Position numbers and translations under genes: made by a program. From DATKZH01 sp964475955 (GTDB lineage: Bacteria > Planctomycetota > Planctomycetia > Pirellulales > Thermoguttaceae), in assembly GCA_964475955.1 (NCBI GenBank), contig CAYYZY010000098.1, forward strand, positions 1-28,277: DNA of 28,277 nt, in the 5' to 3' direction. Positions 7,785-15,782 of this stretch are shown here, piece by piece (within the stretch, counting starts at the first letter, position 1; every line of letters starts with the position of its first letter). The notes beneath the pieces are model-generated. The model was not told the origin of the DNA. It saw only the letters and a list, made by a program, of their open reading frames with translations, and searched no databases.

Positions 7785-10700
7785 ATGAGACGTTCGACTT
7801 GTCTGCGGGTGTTCTTCGTCGTCGCCGTCGCCTCATGCGGCTTCTTGGCGACTCCCCGGCCGGGCCACGCGGAGGAGGAGGCCTGGCGATTCCTGGAGGG
7901 GCTTCGGCAACGTCGCTACTACGACATGGCGCTGGAGTATCTCGAGCGGATCGAGAACAGCCCGCGGTGCCCCGAGGACCTCAAGGAACAGATCGACTAC
8001 GAGCGGGGGGTCACGCTGATCGATGCGTCGCGCGTCGCCGGCGCGCCCCGGCAGGAGCGGCTCAACGAGGCCCGCGACGCCCTGGAAGCGTTCCTCGCCG
8101 AGCACCCGCAGCACCCCCTGGCCGGCACGGCCAACACGCAACTGGCCAACGTGCTGGTCGAACGCGGCCGGATGAAGGCGGCGTTGGCCGAGCGTCCCTC
8201 GAAATCGGCCGAGGAGAAGAAGCAGTTGATCGCCGAGGCGCGGGAGCACTACGAGGCGGCCCGGAAGGTGTTCGTCACGGCGGAGCAGCGGGCGTACGAG
8301 CGGGCGAAGGCGCTGGAGGAGGAGGCGAGGAAGGACGTGCGCAAGGAAGGCGCGCGCGACGAGGCGCGTCGCGAGTTGCTCCAGGCGCGGCTCTCGCTGG
8401 CGCTGGTCGTCTACGAGATCGGCAAGACGCACGAGCCGTCGAGCAAGCCGTTCAAGGAGAACGTGGCCAAGGCCGCCGAGGAGCTCGGCGAGCTGTCCGA
8501 AAAATACGGCGACTACACGGCCGGCCTCTACGCCCGGATGCGGGAAGGCGAGGCCCGCAAGGACTTGGGCCAGGCCGACAAGGCGATCACGATCTTTCGC
8601 GAGATGCTCACGGTTCCCGGCGAAAGCGACACGGCGCGGAATCTGCGCAACGAATCGCTGGGCCTGCTTCTGGAGACCTACCTCCGGCCGAAGGTGGAGA
8701 GGTACGACGACGCACTGGAGCACGTCGCCAAGTGGCAGGAGGCGGCGCGCGACGCGGAGCAGTCGAGCCCCGCCGGCCTGAAGATCCGCTTCCTGGCCGG
8801 CAAGGCGGCGATGGCAAAGGCCGAGAGCCTCGAAGAGGGCGACGCGAATCGCAAGGATTACCTCCAAACCGCCCGCAACCACTTCAAATTCGTCGCCCGA
8901 TTCCCCGGCGACTACCAGCGCGACGCCCGAACCCTGCTCACCGAAGACCGCTTGGGCGGCGGGGCGGAGGCCGGCGAGCCGGAGACGTTCGTCGACGCCA
9001 AGGACCAGGCGGAACTCGCCTGGGGGACGATGGTCGTCGCCATAGGCCGAATGCAGGATGCCACCAGCGCGGAGGATCAGAAGAAGACCCAGGCCGAGAT
9101 GGCCCAGGCCCGCGACGAAGCCTTCAGGTACTACCGCCTCGCGCTGGACCTGCGAACGGAGGAGGTCGACCTCGCCGAGGTGAACCTGATCCGCTTCCGC
9201 CTGGCGTACCTCTACTGGTTGTCCGACGACTTCTACCGGGCGGCCGTAATGGGCGAGTTCCTGGCAACGCACTACCCCCAGAGTCTCGGCGCCCCGCAGG
9301 CGGCGGAAATCGCGCTGAAGGCCTATCGCAAGCTGTTTTTGCTCGCCCCCGATCGTCCCGAGGAGCGGGCCTTCGAGACGCGGCGGATGACCGAAGTGGG
9401 CAAGTTCATCACCACGCGGTGGACCGGCCAGCCAGCCGCCGACGACGCCTGGATGGTGCTCCTGGAAACGGCGATCGACAACCGCGACATGGACACGGCG
9501 CAGGCGTGCCTGGCCGAGATCGATCCCGAGTCGCCCCGCCGCGCCGAGGCGGAGCTTCGCACGGGCCAGGCGCTCTGGGCCGTGTACGTGCAGCAGTCGA
9601 GCCGCCCCGAGGAAGAACGCCCCCCGCAGGAGAAGCTCGACCAGTTGAGCGCCGACGCGCGGAAGACCCTGGAGCAGGGCATTGCGCGAATGCGTGAGAA
9701 GGTCGAGCAGGGCGGGGCCGTCGATTACACGCTGGTCTACTCGGTCCTCTCGTTGGCGCAGATCTACATCGGGGCAGGGCAGTCGGAAGAGGCCGTCAAG
9801 TGGCTCGACGACCCCAAAGTCGGCCCGATGGCCCTCGTCGCCGCCGACCACCCGGCGACCACCAAGGAAGCGTTCCGCATCGAGACCTACAAGGCGGCGC
9901 TTCGGGCGTACGTAGGCGCCCAGCAGTTGGACAAGGCGGAAGCGACCATGGACGCGCTCGAATCGGCCGTGGCCGCGGGGGGCGACACGGCCTCCGCCCA
10001 GCGAATCACCGAGATCTACATCGTGCTCGGCCGGGAGCTCCAGGAGACGCTCAAGCGGCTCCGACAGGAGGACAAGGACGAAGAGGCCGACCGGGTCAGC
10101 CGCGGCTTCGAGGTCTTTCTGAGCCGCATCTCCAATCGTGAGAAGGGCAACACCTTCAATTCGCTCAACTGGGTCGCCGAGACCTTCTACAACCTCGGCG
10201 CCGGCATGGAGCCGGAAGACGAGCAGGAAGAGGCCCCGGAGAAGGCGAAAGACTACTACAAGAGCGCGGCCAAGACGTACCTCTCGATCCTCACTCGCAT
10301 CAAGCAGAGCGAGAACGGGGAGTTCGCCCCGACCGGGGCCGAGACGAACATCCAGAAGCGCCTGGCCGCATGCCTTCGAGCGCTCGGCGACCACGCCAAC
10401 GCACTGAAGATCCTGGTCAAGATCCTGCAGAAGCGGGAACAGCGCGTCGACGTGCAAGTCGAGGCCGCACGCACGTACCAGGACTGGGCCAAGCTGAAGG
10501 GCAAGTCGGGCTACTACCTGACGGCCATCAAGGGCGGTCATGAGCAGGGCGGGCGCTACCTCGTCTGGGGTTGGGGGGGCATCGCGAGGCGCGTCGCCTA
10601 CCACCCGAAGTTCGAAGACGTCTATCACGAGGCCCGGTACCACGTCGCGCTCTGCCGCTACAGGCTCGCGATGCGGCAGTCGGGCTCGAAGCGCGAGGCG

Positions 10701-10862
10701 ACGCTCAAGGACGCCCGGCTCGACGTCCAGCGCGACTACAGCCTCGATCCGACCCTGGGCGGAGCCGAGTGGTTCGAGAAATACGACGACCTGCTCAAGG
10801 ACGTCCAACGACAACTCCAACAGCGGCCCGTGGGCCTCAAGGCCCTCGCCCAGGCCGAGTAA
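7785..10862 (+). CDS. Large exported TPR-repeat protein, first gene of an ExbB/ExbD operon
   Basis: A 1025-aa protein. ATG 7785 is chosen over an in-frame ATG 171 nt upstream because GAGGAAAGA (7772-7780) precedes it and a clean signal peptide follows: MRRSTCL, a hydrophobic run, then a PGHA/EE junction. The rest is almost entirely amphipathic helices rich in Ala, Glu, Lys and Arg with Tyr and Leu at TPR-like spacing. Examples are YYDMALEYLERIE, GTANTQLANVLVERGRMKAAL and ALKILVKILQKREQRVDVQVEAARTY, each under 34 residues per repeat. No catalytic motif is seen. It is the first of five same-strand genes, 51 bp before a second TPR protein. Within the family context it likely acts as an exported scaffold binding the ExbB/ExbD motor or its cargo; that is inference. 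Confidence 0.9.
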   Translation: MRRSTCLRVFFVVAVASCGFLATPRPGHAEEEAWRFLEGLRQRRYYDMALEYLERIENSPRCPEDLKEQIDYERGVTLIDASRVAGAPRQERLNEARDALEAFLAEHPQHPLAGTANTQLANVLVERGRMKAALAERPSKSAEEKKQLIAEAREHYEAARKVFVTAEQRAYERAKALEEEARKDVRKEGARDEARRELLQARLSLALVVYEIGKTHEPSSKPFKENVAKAAEELGELSEKYGDYTAGLYARMREGEARKDLGQADKAITIFREMLTVPGESDTARNLRNESLGLLLETYLRPKVERYDDALEHVAKWQEAARDAEQSSPAGLKIRFLAGKAAMAKAESLEEGDANRKDYLQTARNHFKFVARFPGDYQRDARTLLTEDRLGGGAEAGEPETFVDAKDQAELAWGTMVVAIGRMQDATSAEDQKKTQAEMAQARDEAFRYYRLALDLRTEEVDLAEVNLIRFRLAYLYWLSDDFYRAAVMGEFLATHYPQSLGAPQAAEIALKAYRKLFLLAPDRPEERAFETRRMTEVGKFITTRWTGQPAADDAWMVLLETAIDNRDMDTAQACLAEIDPESPRRAEAELRTGQALWAVYVQQSSRPEEERPPQEKLDQLSADARKTLEQGIARMREKVEQGGAVDYTLVYSVLSLAQIYIGAGQSEEAVKWLDDPKVGPMALVAADHPATTKEAFRIETYKAALRAYVGAQQLDKAEATMDALESAVAAGGDTASAQRITEIYIVLGRELQETLKRLRQEDKDEEADRVSRGFEVFLSRISNREKGNTFNSLNWVAETFYNLGAGMEPEDEQEEAPEKAKDYYKSAAKTYLSILTRIKQSENGEFAPTGAETNIQKRLAACLRALGDHANALKILVKILQKREQRVDVQVEAARTYQDWAKLKGKSGYYLTAIKGGHEQGGRYLVWGWGGIARRVAYHPKFEDVYHEARYHVALCRYRLAMRQSGSKREATLKDARLDVQRDYSLDPTLGGAEWFEKYDDLLKDVQRQLQQRPVGLKALAQAE

Positions 10863-10913
10863 CCCGCACGCCCCAACACGACTGCCCCCCGATCATCGAT
10901 AAAGGAGCGTTCC

Positions 10914-11945
10914 ATGACCCCCCCACGCCTGCTTCTCGCCCTGGCGGTCGCGCTCGGCGTTGCGTCGCTGGGCCGGGCCGATTCGATCAAGAAGACTGAC
11001 GGCCAGACGCTGAGCAACGTCGACGTGACCGACGTCAGCTCGTTGGAAGTGACCTTCCGGCGCGGCGGCCAGACCACGACCCTCCCGGTCAACGAAATCG
11101 ACATGATCCGCTTCACCGACGACCCCGCCCGGCTCACCTCCGCCCGGACCGCCATCGAGGCCGGCCGCAATGAAGACGCCGTCACGGGGCTGGAGAGCAT
11201 CGATCTGGCGACGATCGACAACGCGCTGGTCAAGCAAGACGTCCAGTTCTACACGGCGCTGGCCAAAGCCCGAATCGCCCTGGCCGGGGCCGACCCGGAG
11301 GCCGTCGTCGAGGCGGGGCGCCTGATGGCCGCCTTCGTCAACGCGAACCCGAACAGCTACCACTACCTCCAGGCCTGCGAGTTGGTCGGCGACATGCTGG
11401 TGGCCGCCGAAAAGTACGAGGCCTCGCGAGAATACTACGGGCGCGTGGGAAAGGCGCCCTGGCCGGAGTACAAGATGCGGGCCGGCGTCGCGATCGGCCG
11501 CGCGCTTTCGGCCGAGGGAAAACCGGCCGAGGCCCTCGAGCACTTCGAGACCGTGCTCGGCACCGAGGCCACCGGCGAGTCGGCCGCCCGGCAGCGATTG
11601 GCCGCCACGCTCGGCAAAGCCCGCTGCCTGGCTCACGCGGAGAAGAGCGACGAGGCGGTGGCGATGGTCGAACCGGTGATCGACCAGGTCGATCCGGAGG
11701 ACGCCGAACTCTCCGCACAGACGTACAACGCCCTGGGGCTCGCGCATCGCAAGGCGGGCCGCAACCAGGACGCCCTGCTGGCCTACCTGCACGTCGACGT
11801 GCTCTATTTCTCGTCGGCCAAGGAGCACGTCGAGGCCTTGCAGAACCTGGTCGACCTGTGGGACGCGGTCCAGCAACCGGAGCGAGCCGACGAGGCGGCC
11901 AACACCCTCCAAGAGCGCTACGGCCGAAGCCCCCAGTCCAACTAG
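10914..11945 (+). CDS. Exported TPR protein, second gene of the ExbB/ExbD operon
   Basis: A 343-aa protein. ATG 10914 follows AAAGGAG at 10900-10906. Residues 1-22 are a signal peptide (LLLALAVALGVASLGRADS). A small beta region follows at about 24-72 (KKTDGQTLSNVDVTDVSSLEV, read in two parts, and TLPVNEIDMIRFTDDP). This Lys-Lys-x-Asp-Gly start resembles the short beta-barrel domain often found before TPRs in planctomycete proteins. From about 75 to the end the sequence is TPR-like helices (AEKYEASREYYGRVG, AEGKPAEALEHFETVLG, NALGLAHRKAGRNQDALLAYLHVDV). It lies 51 bp after the 1025-aa TPR gene and 228 bp before exbB. Probably a periplasmic partner of that larger protein. Confidence 0.9.
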   Translation: MTPPRLLLALAVALGVASLGRADSIKKTDGQTLSNVDVTDVSSLEVTFRRGGQTTTLPVNEIDMIRFTDDPARLTSARTAIEAGRNEDAVTGLESIDLATIDNALVKQDVQFYTALAKARIALAGADPEAVVEAGRLMAAFVNANPNSYHYLQACELVGDMLVAAEKYEASREYYGRVGKAPWPEYKMRAGVAIGRALSAEGKPAEALEHFETVLGTEATGESAARQRLAATLGKARCLAHAEKSDEAVAMVEPVIDQVDPEDAELSAQTYNALGLAHRKAGRNQDALLAYLHVDVLYFSSAKEHVEALQNLVDLWDAVQQPERADEAANTLQERYGRSPQSN

Positions 11946-11997
11946 AATTCCCCGAGGGCGTGGGGCCGCCACCCGTAGAGAAACGGTGGACTGGCGG

Positions 11998-12027
11998 TTT
12001 ACCGGAAACCAACCGCGAGGGTAAACT
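11998..12027 (+). promoter_or_regulatory. Possible internal promoter before exbB
   Basis: In the 228-bp gap upstream of exbB, TTTACC (11998-12003), an 18-nt spacer and TAAACT (12022-12027) resemble a weak sigma-70 promoter. It could allow expression of the ExbB/ExbD/ExbD genes apart from the TPR genes. Confidence 0.25.
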
Positions 12028-12173
12028 AGAGGTCTCACCATGGGCCGATCCGCGTTGCCGAGCCCGCCCGGGGGCCTTCCGCGTCGGGCGTGGCCGCTGG
12101 AGAGCGTCGGGGCGACGGTCCGATTCAATCGACACATCCATCACAGTTCAAGACGTTCCGTTGGGAGGTGATC

Positions 12174-13079
12174 ATGCGGCATCGGTTGCTGTCCGGATGG
12201 CTCGGGGCGGGAATGTGCTCCTATTTGCTCCTGTTTCTGGCCTGCGGGACGTTTTGCCTGGTGGGGTGGATCGATGCCTCCCCGGCCTCGGCCGCGGAGG
12301 AGGAGCCCGCCGCCGAAGAACCCGCGCCCGAGGAACCGGCGGAACTCGATGAGTTCGGGGCCGACGACGAGGCCGCCGCACCGGCCGCGGACGGAGGGGA
12401 AGGGGCCGAGGCGGGCGAGGGAGGCGAAGGCGAGGCGAGGCCCGAAAAATCGTACCTCGCCTGGATGTACGAAGCCCTGGGCATCTTCTACAGCGTGGTC
12501 TTCCTGGCGTTGTCGTTCACGCTGGTGGCCCTGTTGGTGATGAACCTGCTCACGGCCCGACGCGAGAGCATCCTGCCGGTGGGGCTCGTCGAGGGCTTCG
12601 AGGCCCAATTGAACGAGAAAAAGTACCAGGACGCCTACGAGATGGCCAAGAACGACGAGTCGTTCCTCGGCCAGGTTCTTTCGGCCGGGCTGGCCAAGCT
12701 CTCCGCCGGCTATCAGCCGGCCGTCGAGGCCATGCAGGAGGTCGGCGAGGAAGAGAACATGAAGCTCGAGCACCGGCTCAGCTACATCGCCCTGATCGGC
12801 ACGATCAGCCCGATGATCGGCCTGCTGGGCACCGTGCAGGGCATGATCAGCTCGTTCAGCAAGATCGCCGGCAGCACCACCACGCCCAAGCCGGCGGAGC
12901 TGGCCGAGGGGATTTCAACCGCGCTTTTCACCACGCTGATCGGGCTGTTCATCGCCATCCCGGCGATCGCGCTTTACAACATCCTTCGCAACCGGGTCGC
13001 CCGGCTCGTGCTCGAAGTGGGCATCGTCAGCGAAGGGCTGATGAGCCGCTTCTCGGGCGTGGGCAACAAGAAGAGCTGA
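12174..13079 (+). CDS. exbB: MotA/TolQ/ExbB proton-channel family protein
   Basis: A 301-aa protein. ATG 12174 has GGAGG at 12164-12168; an in-frame ATG at 12090 lacks this. Residues 5-40 are a hydrophobic leader ending ASPASA, then 41-91 is an acidic Glu/Ala/Pro linker. The family core follows: helix 103-127, a cytoplasmic stretch with the typical EGFEAQLNEKKYQDA, helix 203-226 (GTISPMIGLLGTVQGMI) and helix 246-271 (STALFTTLIGLFIAIPAIALYN). These last two are the signature helices that form the proton path with ExbD. It is longer at the N-terminus than Escherichia coli ExbB (244 aa). It lies 36 bp before the first of two exbD genes. It should sit in the inner membrane as the pentameric motor. 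No tonB or tolA is encoded nearby. Confidence 0.93.
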   Translation: MRHRLLSGWLGAGMCSYLLLFLACGTFCLVGWIDASPASAAEEEPAAEEPAPEEPAELDEFGADDEAAAPAADGGEGAEAGEGGEGEARPEKSYLAWMYEALGIFYSVVFLALSFTLVALLVMNLLTARRESILPVGLVEGFEAQLNEKKYQDAYEMAKNDESFLGQVLSAGLAKLSAGYQPAVEAMQEVGEEENMKLEHRLSYIALIGTISPMIGLLGTVQGMISSFSKIAGSTTTPKPAELAEGISTALFTTLIGLFIAIPAIALYNILRNRVARLVLEVGIVSEGLMSRFSGVGNKKS

Positions 13080-13115
13080 CTTGTCTGAATCGGAATCCTC
13101 GACGGGAGCCGCGGC

Positions 13116-13565
13116 ATGCGTTACGTGAGCCAACAAGGAGCCCCGCCCGCCAAGCCCGAAATGACCCCCATGATCGACATGACCTTCCAGTTGATCGCTT
13201 TCTTCATGGTGGTCATCAACTTCAGCCAGTCGGAGCAGAGCGAGCGGATCAAGCTGCCGTTGAGCGAACTGGCCAAGCCGCCCGAGCAGGCCCCCGAGGT
13301 GTTCATCACCCTTCAGCTCACCGAGGAAGGCACGGTGATCATGGGGTCGGACGAGGTGCGGCTCGACCAGTTGGCCGACGAGCTTCTGCGCGAGAAGCAG
13401 GTGCTGGTGGCCACCGGCCGGCGCACCGCGGCCGACGTGACCATCGTGATCCGCGCCGACCGGGCCGCGCCGACCGGGCAGGTCCAGGAGATGATCCAAC
13501 TCTGCCAGCGGCAGCCGCTGGGCTTCGTGAAATTCGTTTTACGGGCCAAACAAGAGAGCGTGTGA
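13116..13565 (+). CDS. exbD: ExbD/TolR biopolymer transport protein, first copy
   Basis: A 149-aa protein with a GGGAG site at 13104-13108 before ATG 13116. A short cytoplasmic N-terminus leads to the family motif MTPMIDMTFQLIAFFMV; D21 is the proton-carrying aspartate of the single membrane helix (about 20-38). The remaining 110 residues form the periplasmic ExbD/TolR domain (VFITLQLTEEGTVIMG, DVTIVIRADRAAPTGQVQEM). The size matches ExbD of other bacteria (about 140 aa). It ends 3 bp before the second exbD, so the two are probably translationally coupled. Two different ExbD subunits in one operon suggest a heterodimer in the channel. Confidence 0.93.
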   Translation: MRYVSQQGAPPAKPEMTPMIDMTFQLIAFFMVVINFSQSEQSERIKLPLSELAKPPEQAPEVFITLQLTEEGTVIMGSDEVRLDQLADELLREKQVLVATGRRTAADVTIVIRADRAAPTGQVQEMIQLCQRQPLGFVKFVLRAKQESV

Positions 13566-13568
13566 CCG

Positions 13569-14063
13569 ATGCGAGTGCGAAACGTCGAGAGTCGCGGCGA
13601 AGAGGTCGAGTTGCAGATGACGCCGATGATCGACATCGTCTTCCAACTGCTCGTCTTCTTCATCATGACCTTCAAGATCGCCGCCCCGGAAGGCGACTTC
13701 AACATCAAGATGCCGGCGGCCGCCCCCAGCGAAGGCGTCCCCGAGCCCGACGCGCTGCCGCCGATCAAGGTCCGCCTCATGGCCACCTCCAGCGGCAGGT
13801 TGGCGCAAATCCGCTTCGGCAATCGCAGGCTCGGGGGCGAGGACGTCTTCGGGCAACTCCGTGAGGCGGTGATCGGGATGCTCGGCGACGAGCCCAGCCC
13901 CGGCGTGCTGGCCACCACGGAAGTGGAGCTCGATTGCGACTACCAGCTCCGCTACGAGTACGTGATCGAGGCGATCACGGCGGTCTCCGGCTACGTCGAC
14001 GAGGGTCGCGTGGTCAAGATCATCGAGAAGATCAAGTTCGCCCCGCCCCGCCGGCCGGGCTGA
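13569..14063 (+). CDS. exbD: ExbD/TolR biopolymer transport protein, second copy
   Basis: A 164-aa protein whose ATG 13569 follows the previous stop by 3 bp. The ribosome-binding site is weak, which fits coupling. The motif MTPMIDIVFQLLVFFIMTF is intact with D22 as the key aspartate. The periplasmic part (MPAAAPSEGVPEPDALPPIKV, read in two parts, then LDCDYQLRYEYVIEAITAV) differs from the first copy and has a longer Pro-rich stretch after the helix. It is the last gene of the operon, and its stop runs straight into the 8-bp repeat array at 14064. Confidence 0.92.
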   Translation: MRVRNVESRGEEVELQMTPMIDIVFQLLVFFIMTFKIAAPEGDFNIKMPAAAPSEGVPEPDALPPIKVRLMATSSGRLAQIRFGNRRLGGEDVFGQLREAVIGMLGDEPSPGVLATTEVELDCDYQLRYEYVIEAITAVSGYVDEGRVVKIIEKIKFAPPRRPG

Positions 14064-14111
14064 CAGGGTGAGGGGGTGACCGGGTGAGGGGGTGACGGGG
14101 TGACAAGGTGA
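14064..14111 (+). repeat. Array of six 8-bp tandem repeats (NNGGGTGA-type)
   Basis: Directly after the exbD stop come CAGGGTGA, GGGGGTGA, CCGGGTGA, GGGGGTGA, CGGGGTGA and CAAGGTGA, each exactly 8 bp. Each unit carries a TGA, and because 8 is not a multiple of 3, stops fall in all three frames. The last unit leads into the hairpin at 14100-14133. Confidence 0.85.
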
Positions 14112-14133
14112 CTTCACCCCGTCACCTTGTCAC
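14100..14133. terminator. Perfect 13-bp hairpin between convergent genes
   Basis: GTGACAAGGTGAC (14100-14112) pairs perfectly with GTCACCTTGTCAC (14121-14133) around the 8-nt loop TTCACCCC. The right arm includes the TGA stop of the minus-strand HD gene (14130-14132). It could work as a two-way terminator, though no U-tract follows on either strand. Confidence 0.55.
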
Positions 14134-15530
14134 ATGTTCGTCGTATCGTCGGTCTGGGCGCCTTGCGTGAGGCGGTCCATGGCGGCGGCCAGCTCCCGGT
14201 TGTAGCGGTCGTCTTCGGCGTAGATGCGGCAGATGCGGTAGCTCACCGGGATCTCGCGAAACAGCTCCCGGTCGTCGAGCCGCCGGATCTGATCCGTCGA
14301 CGAATCGTACAGAAAATTCTGCCCCGAGGCCGGGGCGTGCGCGCCCGGCCGGTGTACGTGACGGGCCGGGTCGAACCGCAGCGGCAGGTCGGCCAGTTCC
14401 GGGGGAAGCTGGCCCCGCACGGCCGCCTCGAAGAGCCGCTCGTTGCTGAACACGCTGGTCGGCTCGGGCTGGTCGGGGCGGAAGAAGATCGTGCGCTCGC
14501 AGGCCATCTTCCAACGGACCTCGCGCCCCAGGAAGCGCCGCCATCGGGCGCCCAGGGCGCGGAGCCTCGGGTCGTCGCTGTCGGGCCACTCGGCCACCTT
14601 CACCAACAGCGACCATTCGGTCAGCCGCCGGTACGCCTCGAGGTGGTCCAGCGGATTGCCGGGAAACAGGTACGGCTTGCTCTCGCCGAAAAGCTCCACC
14701 AGCGTCAGGTCGATCGCCCGCACCGTGCGGTGAAAGTAGACCGCCCGAAACAGCTCGGCCCGCACGCCGATGAACCGCACCAGGGCCGAAAGGCCCCGAT
14801 CGTGGACCGTGAGCCCCTTGGGGGTGAACGTACTGTATCGCAGCAGGCGTTCCAGGTCGAACGCCTGCGTGCTGTAGCCCGACATGTACGCGTCGCGGAG
14901 CACGAAGTCCATGTTGTCGACCGTGTACAGCCCGCTGAACAGGCTCCTCAGCAGGGCGAGCCAGCGGGGGACGTCGTCGCGCGCGGGGTCGCGGGGACGG
15001 GTAATGAGACGCGCGATCTCATCCGGGTCGAGCGTCTCGTCGTCGCGAAGGCGACTGTTCGGGTTGCGGCGGACCCGTCGCAGCAGGTCGGCCAGTTCAC
15101 GGCGGATGATCGCGCTGCCGAGCGTCTCGTGCGTCAGGCCGTAGTCGGCCAGGAAGTGCCGGTCGAAGAAATGGCCGAAGGGGCCGTGCCCCACGTCGTG
15201 CAATAGCGCGGCCATGCGCACCAGCGTCTCCACGTACCCGCGGCTGGGCACCTCGGGGCAGACCTCCGCCAGGCTGGGGTACAGCCGGTCGACCGCCAGG
15301 CTGCCCAGGTGCATCGCCCCCAGCACATGCTGGAACCGCGTGTGCTCGGCCGACGGAAACACCCACCAGGCCGTCTGCAACTGGTGGATCTGGCGCAGCC
15401 GCTGCACCCAAGGGTGGTCGACGATCTCGCGCTCGGAGGTTTCCTCCTCGGGCAACCCCTCCGGCGACGTGAAGGCGATGTACCCGTGGACCGGATCGTT
15501 GCTGAGGCTCTCGCTTCGGAAGTACCGCAT
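14130..15530 (-). CDS. HD-domain phosphohydrolase, SAMHD1/YdhJ-like
   Basis: A 466-aa cytoplasmic protein starting at ATG 15530. The HD metal-binding set is intact: H68 in TRFQH, H111-D112 in LLHDVGHGPFGH, and D205 in YTVDNMDFVLRD. The early motif DPVHGYIAF and the block RLRQIHQLQTAWWVFPSAEH are typical of the COG1078 group, which includes dNTP triphosphohydrolases and human SAMHD1. The predicted reaction is metal-dependent removal of phosphate(s) from a nucleotide or other phosphoester; the substrate cannot be told from sequence. It is convergent with the ExbB/ExbD operon and divergent from the gene at 15783. A -35/-10 pair at 15539-15567 would place the transcript start about 2 nt before the ATG, giving a nearly leaderless message. 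Confidence 0.9.
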   Translation of the reverse strand: MRYFRSESLSNDPVHGYIAFTSPEGLPEEETSEREIVDHPWVQRLRQIHQLQTAWWVFPSAEHTRFQHVLGAMHLGSLAVDRLYPSLAEVCPEVPSRGYVETLVRMAALLHDVGHGPFGHFFDRHFLADYGLTHETLGSAIIRRELADLLRRVRRNPNSRLRDDETLDPDEIARLITRPRDPARDDVPRWLALLRSLFSGLYTVDNMDFVLRDAYMSGYSTQAFDLERLLRYSTFTPKGLTVHDRGLSALVRFIGVRAELFRAVYFHRTVRAIDLTLVELFGESKPYLFPGNPLDHLEAYRRLTEWSLLVKVAEWPDSDDPRLRALGARWRRFLGREVRWKMACERTIFFRPDQPEPTSVFSNERLFEAAVRGQLPPELADLPLRFDPARHVHRPGAHAPASGQNFLYDSSTDQIRRLDDRELFREIPVSYRICRIYAEDDRYNRELAAAMDRLTQGAQTDDTTNM

Positions 15531-15538
15531 GTCCCAAG

Positions 15539-15567
15539 ATTATGCGCCCTCGGGCCGAATACGTCCA
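15539..15567 (-). promoter_or_regulatory. Possible promoter of the HD gene, nearly leaderless
   Basis: On the minus strand, TGGACG (15562-15567), a 17-nt spacer and CATAAT (15539-15544) lie just before ATG 15530. Initiation 6-8 nt after the -10 would fall almost at the start codon. Confidence 0.35.
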
Positions 15568-15782
15568 TGAAGGCGCTTTGCGGCGCGGCGTGCGCACCGC
15601 CCGGCGTTTGCGCGCAATGTAAACATAGGTATTGCAGGAAGCTTGCGCAGTTCGGAGAAGATCCTCTCTCTGTACCGATCTAGCGAGATACGGCCGCTAC
15701 GGCTAAACTCTTGCCCACGGGTGGGCTCCCCGGTCGCCCCCACCTTTTGGGTATCTCAGGGTAACGAATAAGGAGGCACGTC

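Noticed and set aside
7833..10820. A 995-codon open frame on the minus strand opposite the large TPR gene
   Set aside because: Same mirror effect. The plus strand has a signal peptide, RBS and TPR-like repeats; this reading has none.
14064..14133. CRISPR array
   Set aside because: The 8-bp repeats are far too short, have no spacers, and no cas gene is nearby.
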